NCBI GenBank assembly: GCA_009928855.1
Contig: SABV01000004.1
Coordinates: 1 to 41,975 of the forward strand
Origin: Erysipelotrichia bacterium
GTDB lineage: Bacteria > Muiribacteriota > Ozemobacteria > Ozemobacterales > Ozemobacteraceae
Direction of reading: 5' to 3'
DNA: 41,975 bases
Part shown: positions 17,785 through 27,621 of the stretch, in pieces
How the letters are laid out: every line of letters starts with the position of its first letter
How positions within the stretch are numbered: position 1 is the first letter of the stretch
Program-made: the position numbers and the translations under genes
The notes under the pieces: generated by a model
What the model saw: the letters and a program-made list of their open reading frames with translations, nothing else
What the model was told of the DNA's origin: nothing
Database searches by the model: none

Positions 17785-19248
17785 ATGATCAGATTACGAA
17801 TTGTAATTTCAGTCATTGGCATCATCATACAGGGCTTTGCTGCTGTAATGGTCATTCCATTGCTGTCTGCGCTTTTGGTCGGCCAATACGATTCGGCCGC
17901 CAATTTTTTACTCTGTACCCTTATCGGCATACTTATCGGGCGAATTGCCTGGCAGTGTCACAACGAGAAAAACTTCGACGATCTCACTCGTGTTGAAGGC
18001 ATGGCGGCAGTTGCGCTCAGCTGGCTTTCGGTGGCTCTTGTTGGCACCATACCATATATCTGCTCGGGCATAGGGTTCACAGACAGCCTCTTTGAGTCTA
18101 TGAGCGGCTTCACCACAACAGGAGCAACTATACTGCATGACTTTTCGCTGCTCAACAGTTCGATGTTTTTTTATCGTGGCTACACTCAATGGCTGGGCGG
18201 CATGGGAATTCTGGTGCTGTTTGTCGCAGTTCTACCGCATCTTGCCATCTCAGGCCGTCAGCTGTTTTTTGCAGAAACATCTTCTGCCAGCAAAGAAAAA
18301 CTGACGCCACGCATAAGTGATACTGCGCGCCACCTCTGGGGGTGGTATTTTTTACTGACGGCAATCGAAGTCATAATACTGTATATTCTTGGGATGCCAC
18401 TGAATGACGCCATGGCGAATTCGTTTGCGACTATGGCTGCAGGCGGCTTTTCACCTCATCCTCTAAGTATAATGGGCTACAACAACCCGTCAGCAGAATG
18501 GGTTATAATTTTTTTCATGTTTCTGGCCGGAGCAAACTTTACTTTGCAGGTTAAATGCATTCACGGCAATTTTGCCTCATTTTTCAGAAACCCTGAGTTG
18601 CGCATGTATGCCCTAATAATCGCCCTGGCAACGGTGTCACTGACATGCGTTTTGCAAAACACCGCTCTGGCAGAAACTTCGCTGACAGACACCATAAGAG
18701 TCGCCCTGTTCCAGAACATCAGCATTCTTACGACCACCGGAGCTGCCACTGCAGACTTCGAACAATGGGCCGACAGCGCAAAAGTCATTCTGCTTGTGAT
18801 GATGTTTATTGGTGGATGTTCCGGGTCTGCCGGTGGCGGCGTTAAAGTGGTAAGAATATTACTGCTTCTGCGCTATCTCAGCAAAGTGCTGCTGAAGGCT
18901 GTTTATCCAAACGCTGTGATAACCGTTAAGCTCGAAAAACGCATTTTTAAAGAAGCTGAAATACAGCCGGTATTCTCATTTGTCGTGCTGTATTTTTTAT
19001 TCTTTGCCGCAGGCGGAACAATTGCAACGCTTATCGAGAGCGATATGGTCGTGGGTTACTCTGGCGCAATCGCCACTCTGGGAAATATCGGCCCGGGTTT
19101 TGGCATGCTTGGCCCGATGGGCAGCTTTTACGAGCTTCACTGGGTCACCAAAAGCATTTATACGTTTCTGATGTGGGCCGGGCGCCTCGAAATTATGGCT
19201 CTCGCAGTATTTTTAAGACCAGAAACCTGGTCTGACTCGAAATGGTAG
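17785..19248 (+). CDS. trkH: Trk-type potassium transporter membrane subunit TrkH
   Basis: FESMSGFTTTGATIL, QWLGGMGILVLFVAVLPHL, GGCSGSAGGGVKVVRILLLL. Confidence 0.94.
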   Translation: MIRLRIVISVIGIIIQGFAAVMVIPLLSALLVGQYDSAANFLLCTLIGILIGRIAWQCHNEKNFDDLTRVEGMAAVALSWLSVALVGTIPYICSGIGFTDSLFESMSGFTTTGATILHDFSLLNSSMFFYRGYTQWLGGMGILVLFVAVLPHLAISGRQLFFAETSSASKEKLTPRISDTARHLWGWYFLLTAIEVIILYILGMPLNDAMANSFATMAAGGFSPHPLSIMGYNNPSAEWVIIFFMFLAGANFTLQVKCIHGNFASFFRNPELRMYALIIALATVSLTCVLQNTALAETSLTDTIRVALFQNISILTTTGAATADFEQWADSAKVILLVMMFIGGCSGSAGGGVKVVRILLLLRYLSKVLLKAVYPNAVITVKLEKRIFKEAEIQPVFSFVVLYFLFFAAGGTIATLIESDMVVGYSGAIATLGNIGPGFGMLGPMGSFYELHWVTKSIYTFLMWAGRLEIMALAVFLRPETWSDSKW

Positions 19249-19252
19249 ATGC

Positions 19253-20350
19253 TTATCTGCCGGTTTTTTCTATCCAGCCACCACCAAGAAGCTGTGAATT
19301 TTTATAGACGGCCAGCCGTTGCCCTGGTGTTATCGACGCAAGCGGTTCTTTAAGCTCAACAATGGCGCGATCACCCTGTCTGTAAACAACTGCGGCCTGC
19401 AGCGGCTGACGATAACGTGTCTGAACTTCACACTCTTGACTGTCACAGTCAAAATCAAGCCAGTTCATATCTGTAGCAGTAAATCGATCGGCCATTAGCA
19501 TAGAATAGTCAGTACTGATTCTAACCTGGTTTAACCCGGCATCTATAGCTGTTACATAGGCAGGCTTACCAAAAGTGACACCAAGGCCCTTGCGTTGGCC
19601 GATAGTAAAAAACTGCACACCCTCATGGTGGCCAACAACCCTGTTGTTTTCGTCAACAATCGCCCCACCCACCGGCTTTTCATTAAAAAATCGCGATAAC
19701 GTAAGAGCAAATGTTTCACCCTTGTAACCAAAACAGGCATCCTGGCTCTCTTTTTTAGATGCATTTGGCAGACCTATTTTTGCGGCCATAGCCCTCACCT
19801 CTGGCTTGTTCATTGTTCCAAGGGGCATATAACATAAATTCAGCTGTTCCTGAGTCAGGGCAGATAAAAAATACGTCTGATCCTTGGCGGTATCACTGCC
19901 CTTAAAAAGTCGGGCGCGGCCATTGGCATCACGTTCAACAACCGCGTAATGACCGGTAATGATTCCGCTTGCGCCAAGCTCCTGCGCAAATCTGACAATC
20001 GTAGAACCAAACTTGAGAAAGTGGTTGCATAACACACACGGATTGGGGGTTCTACCCGATTTATATTCGTTCCAGGCATATTTGAGAACTTTTTCAGCAA
20101 AATCTTCCCTGACCGAAACGAACCTGTGAGTAATACCCAGCTTTTCGGCTACCAAACGTGCCTGCAAGTTATCATCGAGCCCGCAGCAGGATTTGGTTTT
20201 CTCACGAGTATCATCGCAGGTCTTCATCTTGAGGGTAACGCCAATGACTTTGTAACCCTTTTCAAGATACAAGGCGGCCGCCACTGATGAATCAACGCCA
20301 CCGCTCATGGCCGCAACAAGTGTTTTGTTATCACCGGAAAGTTTCTGCAT
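19253..20350 (-). CDS. mnmA: tRNA-specific 2-thiouridylase
   Basis: VAAMSGGVDSSVAAALY, NPCVLCNHFLKFG, CFGYKG, FTIGQRKGLGV. Start at 20350 (MQKLSG) follows GGGAGAATCAGG. Confidence 0.95.
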   Translation of the reverse strand: MQKLSGDNKTLVAAMSGGVDSSVAAALYLEKGYKVIGVTLKMKTCDDTREKTKSCCGLDDNLQARLVAEKLGITHRFVSVREDFAEKVLKYAWNEYKSGRTPNPCVLCNHFLKFGSTIVRFAQELGASGIITGHYAVVERDANGRARLFKGSDTAKDQTYFLSALTQEQLNLCYMPLGTMNKPEVRAMAAKIGLPNASKKESQDACFGYKGETFALTLSRFFNEKPVGGAIVDENNRVVGHHEGVQFFTIGQRKGLGVTFGKPAYVTAIDAGLNQVRISTDYSMLMADRFTATDMNWLDFDCDSQECEVQTRYRQPLQAAVVYRQGDRAIVELKEPLASITPGQRLAVYKNSQLLGGGWIEKTGR

Positions 20351-20444
20351 CCTGATTCTCCCTGTTTCAACCTCAGATGCTGATAATACCACTCAAGACA
20401 CCAAGGCTCAAGAATCAAATTCGACCCATAACTTTATGGTTTCT

Positions 20445-20631
20445 TTACACTCGTTAATACTACTTAACGCGTCAGAATGCACCTGTAATTATCAGCACTG
20501 TATATACGAATTCGTTATGGACTCAATAGCTTGATACCTCATCGCTGTTCGAGATCAATGCATGATCTCTGACTTGTGACTTTCGGCATGTTTATGCCCT
20601 GCTCTCCTGATGAGGAAAGCAGGGCTTTTTT
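20445..20631 (+). ncRNA. Candidate small structured RNA ending in an intrinsic terminator
   Basis: No convincing ORF. Three successive hairpins (GAGATC/GATCTC, GGCAT/ATGCC, GCCCTGCT/AGCAGGGC), the last followed by TTTTTT. 5' end unknown. Confidence 0.35.
20596..20631 (+). terminator. Rho-independent terminator
   Basis: GCCCTGCTCTCCTGATGAGGAAAGCAGGGCTTTTTT: 8-bp outer stem, 4-bp inner stem, T run. Confidence 0.8.
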
Positions 20632-20671
20632 ATATCACCTTACATCACATCGAAACGACCTGTAAGCTGCG

Positions 20672-20700
20672 CAAAAAAATGCTGCCCTTGCACGGGCAGC
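20672..20700 (-). terminator. Rho-independent terminator for the Spy/CpxP-like gene
   Basis: Minus strand reads GCTGCCCGTGCAAGGGCAGC followed by ATTTTTTT. Confidence 0.75.
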
Positions 20701-20830
20701 GAATCTGAGGTTAGTTGTGAGTTATAAACCAGTCTGAAGCAGCAACTTCAGATAAATCACAGATTTGTCTACTTTATTTAATCTATCTCCTATTTTTCAT
20801 GCCCGGGCATGCAATTAAACTCTCAAAAAA

Positions 20831-21346
20831 TTACTTGTCGAATTCACCACAACCAGCTTCAAATACTTCTGGTGGCGGGAGAAAACCTGAGCGGCGCATT
20901 CCCATTGGCGGTCTTCGTTCATGCAGTTTTTTTAATTGTTCTGGAGTCAGAATTTTTTTAAGTTCCTGCATCAGCTTAAACCCTGCAAGAATGCGCGCTT
21001 CAGCCATCTTACCTTCTTCAGCCGCAATCTTTTTTATTTCTTCTTCTGTAAGGTTCTGGTCGGCAAGCCTTTTAAAAACCGGGCCAGTTTTTTTATCTTT
21101 CTTAAAAGTCACACTGCTTTTCTGAAAAAGCATTCGCAATTGAAGCAATTGCGGGTTAGTTATTTCAAGGTCGTCAGCAAGTTTGAACATACCGAACAAT
21201 TCGATCATATCGGGATTTTTGCGCCCTATTGCATGATGACGATTTGAAAAAACCGGTTTTTTATCACCGATTTCTGCAGAATACAAAACAATAGAAACCG
21301 CTATCAACGCGAGAGAAAGAAATAACATGGCTATGTGTTTTTTCAT
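20831..21346 (-). CDS. Spy/CpxP-like periplasmic protein
   Basis: Signal peptide MKKHIAMLFLSLALIAVSIVLYSA and LTPEQLKKL motif. Start at 21346 follows AAAGGAGGCG. Divergent from a CpxRA-like pair. Confidence 0.75.
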   Translation of the reverse strand: MKKHIAMLFLSLALIAVSIVLYSAEIGDKKPVFSNRHHAIGRKNPDMIELFGMFKLADDLEITNPQLLQLRMLFQKSSVTFKKDKKTGPVFKRLADQNLTEEEIKKIAAEEGKMAEARILAGFKLMQELKKILTPEQLKKLHERRPPMGMRRSGFLPPPEVFEAGCGEFDK

Positions 21347-21440
21347 TGCACGCCTCCTTTTTGCTATCATCAATATAATGTGAATTATCTTCAGATGGAG
21401 TTAAGAGAATGCAAAGAAGCATGAAGAAACAAGGAAATTT

Positions 21441-21456
21441 CTTAACATTTCTTTAC
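21441..21456 (-). promoter_or_regulatory. Candidate CpxR-like box
   Basis: Minus strand GTAAA-GAAAT-GTTAA versus GTAAA-N5-GTAAA (one mismatch), between the divergent Spy-like and response regulator genes. Confidence 0.45.
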
Positions 21457-21540
21457 TCGCCAGAGAGTAATTGCTGGTTGCAATTTGCCCCGGAGTTGCA
21501 CAGAATATAGGCACCTGAAGCCAATGATGGAGTAAAGCAA

Positions 21541-22242
21541 TTGAAACGTATTCTTATAATTGACGACGATATCGAATTATGCGAGCTTCTTCAGGAATAT
21601 CTCGGTTCTGAAAAACTCGAAACAGTATCTATTCACAATGGTGCCGAGGGTCTTGAAAAGCTGCGCAACGAGGCGTTCGATCTAGTTATTCTCGATGTAA
21701 TGCTGCCCGAAATGAACGGTCTGGAAGTGCTTAAAAACGCGAAAAAATTTTCCAATATACCTGTAATCATGCTGTCAGCAAAGGGCGATGAAGTAGACCG
21801 CATTCTCGGGCTTGAGCTTGGGGCTGACGATTATCTGCCAAAACCATTCAGTCCACGCGAACTGGTTGCGCGAATCAAGGCACTTTTCAGGCGTTTGAAC
21901 CATGACAGCGATGACGCCCAGAATCATGAACCGTGCCGCATCGAAATTGGCGATATTTTGCTCGAAAGCAGCGCCAGAAGTGTTACCAAAAACGGTTTTG
22001 ATCTGCCGTTAACCGAAGTTGAATTCAGCATTCTTGAGCATTTAATGCGAGCGGGCGGAACAGTTGTTGAGCGCCAGGAACTGGCATTAAAAGTCCTTGG
22101 CAGGCGGCTTTCTTATGACGACAGAAGCCTTGACGTGCACATGAGCAACCTTCGTCGAAAACTTGGTCACAGCAGCAGCGACAAAGAGCGCATCAGAACT
22201 ATCAGGGGAGTAGGCTATCTTTATGTCAAACCCGAAAACTAA
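21541..22242 (+). CDS. OmpR/CpxR-type response regulator
   Basis: Receiver ILIIDDDIELCELL ... LVILDVMLPEMNGLEVL ... GADDYLPKPFSPREL; C-terminal winged helix LDVHMSNLRRKLG ... IRTIRGVGYLY. TTG start. Confidence 0.94.
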   Translation: MKRILIIDDDIELCELLQEYLGSEKLETVSIHNGAEGLEKLRNEAFDLVILDVMLPEMNGLEVLKNAKKFSNIPVIMLSAKGDEVDRILGLELGADDYLPKPFSPRELVARIKALFRRLNHDSDDAQNHEPCRIEIGDILLESSARSVTKNGFDLPLTEVEFSILEHLMRAGGTVVERQELALKVLGRRLSYDDRSLDVHMSNLRRKLGHSSSDKERIRTIRGVGYLYVKPEN

Positions 22243-23692
22243 TCAGCCCCAAAAAGATTTCAGCGCCCATTTTTACGGTTCCAAGCTGTTTGTAAAATTT
22301 TTTTTCTGGTTCTGGTCAACTCTTGTTTTAACAACCATTTTAGTCGCAGTTTATGGATATTTTTACCATCTTGAACCTGAGAAGCGCCGGTTCTTAAGCA
22401 TGGGCAAGGAAATTATGGCAGAACACGGGCAGGCGCTCGTTGACGCATACGAGAAACTCGGGCCTGAAAGTGCTGCGAAATTCAGATTTCCCGGAGTCTG
22501 CTGGTTATTCGATTCTAATTTAAACGATTTGTTCAAAAATATCCCAAACAGGTTTGCCAACAGAAGAGACCCACCCGATCCCAAATATCGCGAGAAACCT
22601 GCTGAAAACTTAAAAGGCAAAGAATCAGAAATAAAAGCATTAGCAGAAAAGCTTCTAAGCGATAAATCGATTGAGCTCGAAGAAATAGCGGGAGAAGTGC
22701 TGATTGGCTGTCTTATTGTCTCAGAAACAGGCAAAAAATATGTGATCATAAACCATATACCGAGAAGAATGCCAGACCACAAAGGTTTTTGGCTTGACCG
22801 GCTCAGCGAAAGCATGCCTATTTTCCTTCTGGTAACCGGTTTTTTATGCATAGCCATGGCACGATACATGGTAAAACCAATAATAGAATTGAGCAGAGCC
22901 AGTCGAAGCTTTGCCAAGGGCGAGCTAGCAACAAGAGTCGAACAAAATTATGTCGCCCGCTTTGATGAAATAGGCGATCTGGCCGCCGATTTTAATGACA
23001 TGGCCGAAAAAATCGAAAATATGATCTGCAGTCAGCGCCGTCTTTTCGGAGATATTTCACACGAACTGCGCTCGCCACTAGCCCGACTTCAGGTCAGCGT
23101 AGAATTGCTGCAAAAAAAGGTTTCGGAAACAGAGCAACCCATGCTGCTCAGAATTGAAAGAGAGATTACCCGCATGAATTCTCTCATAGAAGAAGTTCTG
23201 CAATTTTCAAAACTTGAAAGTGGCAATATTAACGGCAAGAATCAAAGAGTACAACTGCACGAGCTGGTTAAGCAGATATGCAGCGACGCAGAGTTTGAAG
23301 GCCGGGTTCGCAACTGCAGAGTAAAACTCAGCGAATGTGACACCACAGAAATAACCGGCATGCAGCACCTTATAGAGCGGGCAGTTGAAAACATTCTGCG
23401 TAACGCCCTCAAATACAGCCCTGACAACGCCGAAATAAACGTTTCATTGCGGCAAATTGACAAGCAGGCAATAATAACCATTGCCGATAAAGGCCCGGGC
23501 GTGCCCGAAAAAGATTTGCAAAACCTCTTCGAGCCTTTCTATCGCTGCGAAGAAGACAGAGACAGAAAAAGCGGCGGCATCGGTCTGGGGCTCGCGATAG
23601 CCCAGCGTTCCGTACAGCTGCATCATGGCAGCATCAAGCTGCAAAACCAGGCAACCGGCGGCCTGCTCGTCGAAATAGCCCTGCCACTATAA
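22223..23692 (+). CDS. Sensor histidine kinase, CpxA-like
   Basis: Two TM segments, HAMP, H-box DISHELRSPLARLQVSVELLQ, N-box ENILRNALKYSP, G boxes DKGPGVPEKDLQNLFEPFYR and GGIGLGLAIAQ. Overlaps the response regulator gene. Confidence 0.94.
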   Translation: MSNPKTNQPQKDFSAHFYGSKLFVKFFFWFWSTLVLTTILVAVYGYFYHLEPEKRRFLSMGKEIMAEHGQALVDAYEKLGPESAAKFRFPGVCWLFDSNLNDLFKNIPNRFANRRDPPDPKYREKPAENLKGKESEIKALAEKLLSDKSIELEEIAGEVLIGCLIVSETGKKYVIINHIPRRMPDHKGFWLDRLSESMPIFLLVTGFLCIAMARYMVKPIIELSRASRSFAKGELATRVEQNYVARFDEIGDLAADFNDMAEKIENMICSQRRLFGDISHELRSPLARLQVSVELLQKKVSETEQPMLLRIEREITRMNSLIEEVLQFSKLESGNINGKNQRVQLHELVKQICSDAEFEGRVRNCRVKLSECDTTEITGMQHLIERAVENILRNALKYSPDNAEINVSLRQIDKQAIITIADKGPGVPEKDLQNLFEPFYRCEEDRDRKSGGIGLGLAIAQRSVQLHHGSIKLQNQATGGLLVEIALPL

Positions 23693-23756
23693 ATCTCTTG
23701 CCCCTTGAACATGGCTGTTATAGAGTCAAATAAAATCATCTGGCAAAAGAATTTAC

Positions 23757-26327
23757 ATGAAATTTCCGATCGAAGACAGTCTGCCTGAGATAAAAAAAGC
23801 ATTGGGCAACGGCTCAGATGTAATACTGACAGCCGAACCCGGTGCCGGCAAGTCAACAATTGTGCCGCTTGCCCTGAAAAATGAGTCATGGCTGGGGAAA
23901 TCACGCATTCTCATGTTGCAGCCGCGCAGAGTCGCTGCCGTAGCTATTGCCAGGCGTATGGCGAGTCTTGACGGTTCGATACCGGGCCAGATTATAGGCC
24001 ATAGCGTGCGTTTCAGCTCAAATACCGGTCGAGAAACACGAATAGAAGTTTTAACTGAAGGCATTCTCACCCGTCGCATTCAAAAAGACCCATTACTCGA
24101 AAACATCGGTCTCATAATCTTCGACGAATTCCACGAACGCAGCGTGCACGCTGATCTGTGCCTGGCACTTTGCCGCGAAATAAAGCGTGAAGTTCGTCCT
24201 GATTTGCGCATTATGGTCATGTCAGCAACGATCGATACAAAGCTGGTAGAGAATTATCTCGACAACGCCGTCTGCATTACCGGCAAAGGTTTTTTATACC
24301 CTGTAGACATAAGTTACCGTCAGGCAGCGGCGGGGCGAGACCTGTTCGCGACAGTAGCGAGCCTTATTTCTGATATTGTCGCCGTCTCAGATGCAAACGA
24401 AGAATATCTGGTATTTTTGCCAGGTGCCGGCGAAATTAAAAACGTGCAGCAACAGCTTGAAAATACAAAAGCCGTATCAAGACATAAAATTTTGCCATTA
24501 CACGGTTCGATGAGTATCGAAGAGCAAGAGGCCACGCTGCGCCCTTCATCAAACCCAAGAATCATTCTGAGCACCAATATTGCTGAAACTTCACTGACAA
24601 TCGACGGCATAACAACAGTGATCGATTCAGGTTATTGCCGGCGCCAATCTTTTGACGCCCAGACAGGTCTCGAAAAGCTTGAGCTGCAACGCATCAGCAA
24701 GGCATCGGCAACTCAACGGGCCGGGCGGGCCGGGCGCTTGCGCCCCGGCAGGGCGATACGTCTCTGGAGCAGCTCTGAACACGAATACCTGGCGGACAAC
24801 GAAGAAGCTGAAATTGTCAGAATAGACCCGACTTCATCAGTTTTGGAAGTCTTTGCATGGGGCAGTCACGACCCACACAAATTTGGCTGGTTACAGAGCC
24901 CGGGCAGCGAAAAAATCAGTCGTGCAATTGAGTTGTTGCGCATGTTGCATGCTATCGACAAAAACGGGCAGATCACCTCTGTCGGGCAACAAATCTGCGA
25001 ATTCCCTATAGAGCCCAGACTTGCGCGAATGCTGCTCGCCGCAAATAATCTTGGGGTGGCACAAGAAGCCACGCTGGCAGCTGCCATAATCAGCGAAAAA
25101 GACATTATCCTCAACAACTTTACCGATAAGAACAGATCTGGGCAGAATAATTCGCCAGACCCTGATCTAGACCTGCGCATTGAATTGATTGAAAGCTCTG
25201 GCAAAAACTATGAAGTGCGTCTTGACCGAAACATTCTATGGCGCATAGACAAAATGCAAAAACAATTGCTTGGCCTTATAAAAAAAGAATCCAAGCCACT
25301 CCCCGCAACAATCGACAACCGAAGAGACCTGTTGCACCGCTCTATTCTGGCAGCTTTTCCCGATCGCGTCTGTATGAGGCGCGGCGAGCCCGGCTCGACT
25401 TCTTATACCATATGCAGCGGGCAAGGGCTAAGTCTCAGCCAGAGCGGCCTGCTCAAAAACCACGAATTCATTCTTGCCCTTAGAGTAGATGCCCGTCTAC
25501 GGGCCGACACCAATGATGGCCGCATTTTTCTTGGCTGCGCTATAAAACAGGAATGGCTTAAAAGTGGTGATGGCGCACCCTGCCGACCAAACCGCGAAAT
25601 TTTCTTTAAAGAGAGCACGCAAAAAGTTGTTGCGCGAGAACGCCTCTGGTATGGCAAACTGCTTCTGGCCGATCACGAAACCCCTGTTCGCACAGAAGAG
25701 TCTGCCATTGTCACAGAGACGCTGCTACAAGCAGCCATAGCTGACTTAAAAAAAGCGATAAACCTTGACGAGCCTGCCAACGCCGACTTTGTTAACCGCG
25801 TCTCTCTTTTAAAGCAAAACGCCATCGGCCGCGATTTTCCGGCAATCGATAATGAATGGCTGCTGCAACAGATAAAAGAAATGGCAGTTCATTGCCGCAG
25901 TTTTGCTGAGTTGCAGAAACAGACCGTTGAACAGCTTTACCTGCAGCAACTGCCCTGGCACCAGCGCGAAAAACTTGAAAAATTGGTGCCAGAGCGTTTT
26001 GAAGTGCCCTCCGGCAGCAGCATAAAAATTCAGTATCAGGCAAATGGGGCGCCGATACTAGCGGTTAAAATACAGGAGTTGTTTGGAATGGCAACGACAC
26101 CGACCATCTGCAACGGTGAACAACCGATGCTGATTCATCTTCTGTCGCCTGCCGGCAGGCCGGTGCAGATTACTGCAGACCTGGCTTCATTCTGGAAAAC
26201 AGGCTATCGTCAGGTGGTCGGAGAGCTGAAAGGGCGTTACCCGAGACACCCATGGCCTGACGAACCCGACAAAGCGATACCGTTCAAAGGCACAAAGCGC
26301 CAGCTCGAAAGACACCTGAAACAATAG
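23757..26327 (+). CDS. hrpB: DEAH-box ATP-dependent helicase HrpB
   Basis: AEPGAGKST, QPRRVAAVAIARRMA, FDEFHERS, STNIAETSLTIDGI, TQRAGRAGR; HrpB C-terminal region with HPWPDEP. Confidence 0.93.
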   Translation: MKFPIEDSLPEIKKALGNGSDVILTAEPGAGKSTIVPLALKNESWLGKSRILMLQPRRVAAVAIARRMASLDGSIPGQIIGHSVRFSSNTGRETRIEVLTEGILTRRIQKDPLLENIGLIIFDEFHERSVHADLCLALCREIKREVRPDLRIMVMSATIDTKLVENYLDNAVCITGKGFLYPVDISYRQAAAGRDLFATVASLISDIVAVSDANEEYLVFLPGAGEIKNVQQQLENTKAVSRHKILPLHGSMSIEEQEATLRPSSNPRIILSTNIAETSLTIDGITTVIDSGYCRRQSFDAQTGLEKLELQRISKASATQRAGRAGRLRPGRAIRLWSSSEHEYLADNEEAEIVRIDPTSSVLEVFAWGSHDPHKFGWLQSPGSEKISRAIELLRMLHAIDKNGQITSVGQQICEFPIEPRLARMLLAANNLGVAQEATLAAAIISEKDIILNNFTDKNRSGQNNSPDPDLDLRIELIESSGKNYEVRLDRNILWRIDKMQKQLLGLIKKESKPLPATIDNRRDLLHRSILAAFPDRVCMRRGEPGSTSYTICSGQGLSLSQSGLLKNHEFILALRVDARLRADTNDGRIFLGCAIKQEWLKSGDGAPCRPNREIFFKESTQKVVARERLWYGKLLLADHETPVRTEESAIVTETLLQAAIADLKKAINLDEPANADFVNRVSLLKQNAIGRDFPAIDNEWLLQQIKEMAVHCRSFAELQKQTVEQLYLQQLPWHQREKLEKLVPERFEVPSGSSIKIQYQANGAPILAVKIQELFGMATTPTICNGEQPMLIHLLSPAGRPVQITADLASFWKTGYRQVVGELKGRYPRHPWPDEPDKAIPFKGTKRQLERHLKQ

Positions 26328-26345
26328 CAGCTGTTCTCAAGTTTT

Positions 26346-27578
26346 TTAACCCTTGATTACACCCATGGGTCTAAGTTTAACAATGGGTTCAACCAGATCA
26401 GTCTGGCTGTGCATTACTTCATCGATATTTTTATATGCCTGCGGAGCTTCGCCAAAATCAAAGGTTTCGCCCTTTCTTTTACCATAGCCACCTGCTTTGT
26501 GCCAACGGTCAAAAACAATTCCTTCCATGGCATTGTTACATTCTTCAAGAGTCAGATTGCGGCTGGCTTCTTTGCGACCCATGCGACGACCTGCTCCATG
26601 CGAACATGAAGTGAACGAATCAGGGTTGCCAAGCCCTCGCACGATATACGAAAAAGCCCCCATGCTGCCCGGAATAATACCAAGTTCATTGTTGCGGGCT
26701 GAGGTCGCACCCTTGCGATGCACCCATAAATTGCGCCCAAAGTGGTGTTCCTGAGCAGCATAATTATGATGAATATTGATTTCTTCAAGAAATTGGATTC
26801 CCGGGCAATGTTCTGACATCACAGCCCTGGCTGCAGCCATCATACGCGCGCGATTTTCGAGAGCATAACGCAAAGCGAAGTTCATATCACGAATATAGTT
26901 CTGCCCCTCGTTGCCATCAGTCGGAAGAAAGGCGAGATCTTTGCACGGAATTTTCGCATGCCATTTTTCGTTCAGAGCGTATGCCAGCTTGTTGTAAAAA
27001 GCCGCAATGCGGTAACCCAGATTTCTTGAACCCGAATGCAGCATCAGCCAGACATAGCCATCTTCGCTCACCTGCAATTCAATAAAGTGATTGCCACCAC
27101 CAAGAGTGCCAAGATTTTTGCGATCGTGATTAAAGTGGTCGTTAGTAAACCACTCTGGCATTTTACCGCTGATCTCATCTTCATAAGCCTCAAAACCTTG
27201 CCATTCCTGGGCCTTTTTATGACTATTCCCTTCACCAACCGGAACCAGCATTTTTATGGCATCAAGAATTTTTCTGATCTGGCGCATTTCTTTGAGCTGC
27301 TCAGCTACAAAACTGGTTTTTACAGCTCCCATACCGCAGCCAATGTCAACACCGACGGCGTTTGGAATCACCGCCTCACGGCAGGCAATCACTCCACCGA
27401 TTGGCATACCATAACCCACATGGCAGTCTGGCATCAGAGCCACATGCATGTCTACCACAGGATGAGAAGCCAGATCGGCGGCCTGCTTAAGGGCTTCGGG
27501 TTCAATCTCGGCGCACCAAGACTTAATGGCAACACGCGCCTCAGGGGCAATGCTTTTTTTGTCTTTGATCCATTCCAT
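26346..27578 (-). CDS. rtcB: RNA-splicing ligase RtcB
   Basis: MPDCHVGYGMPIGGVIA, AVGVDIGCGMGAVKT, LGTLGGGNHFIE, HSGSRNLG, SCSHGAGRRMGR; SD GAGGAGG. Confidence 0.97.
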   Translation of the reverse strand: MEWIKDKKSIAPEARVAIKSWCAEIEPEALKQAADLASHPVVDMHVALMPDCHVGYGMPIGGVIACREAVIPNAVGVDIGCGMGAVKTSFVAEQLKEMRQIRKILDAIKMLVPVGEGNSHKKAQEWQGFEAYEDEISGKMPEWFTNDHFNHDRKNLGTLGGGNHFIELQVSEDGYVWLMLHSGSRNLGYRIAAFYNKLAYALNEKWHAKIPCKDLAFLPTDGNEGQNYIRDMNFALRYALENRARMMAAARAVMSEHCPGIQFLEEINIHHNYAAQEHHFGRNLWVHRKGATSARNNELGIIPGSMGAFSYIVRGLGNPDSFTSCSHGAGRRMGRKEASRNLTLEECNNAMEGIVFDRWHKAGGYGKRKGETFDFGEAPQAYKNIDEVMHSQTDLVEPIVKLRPMGVIKG

Positions 27579-27621
27579 AATTCAGCCTCCTCGCAATAGC
27601 TGATAATTGGCATAAAGCCGG

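Noticed and set aside
20307-20534. 75 aa plus-strand ORF near mnmA
   Set aside because: Overlaps the mnmA start antisense and lacks a recognisable domain or clear RBS.
27036-27599. 187 aa plus-strand ORF antisense to rtcB
   Set aside because: rtcB is strongly supported on the minus strand; the antisense ORF has no recognisable motif.
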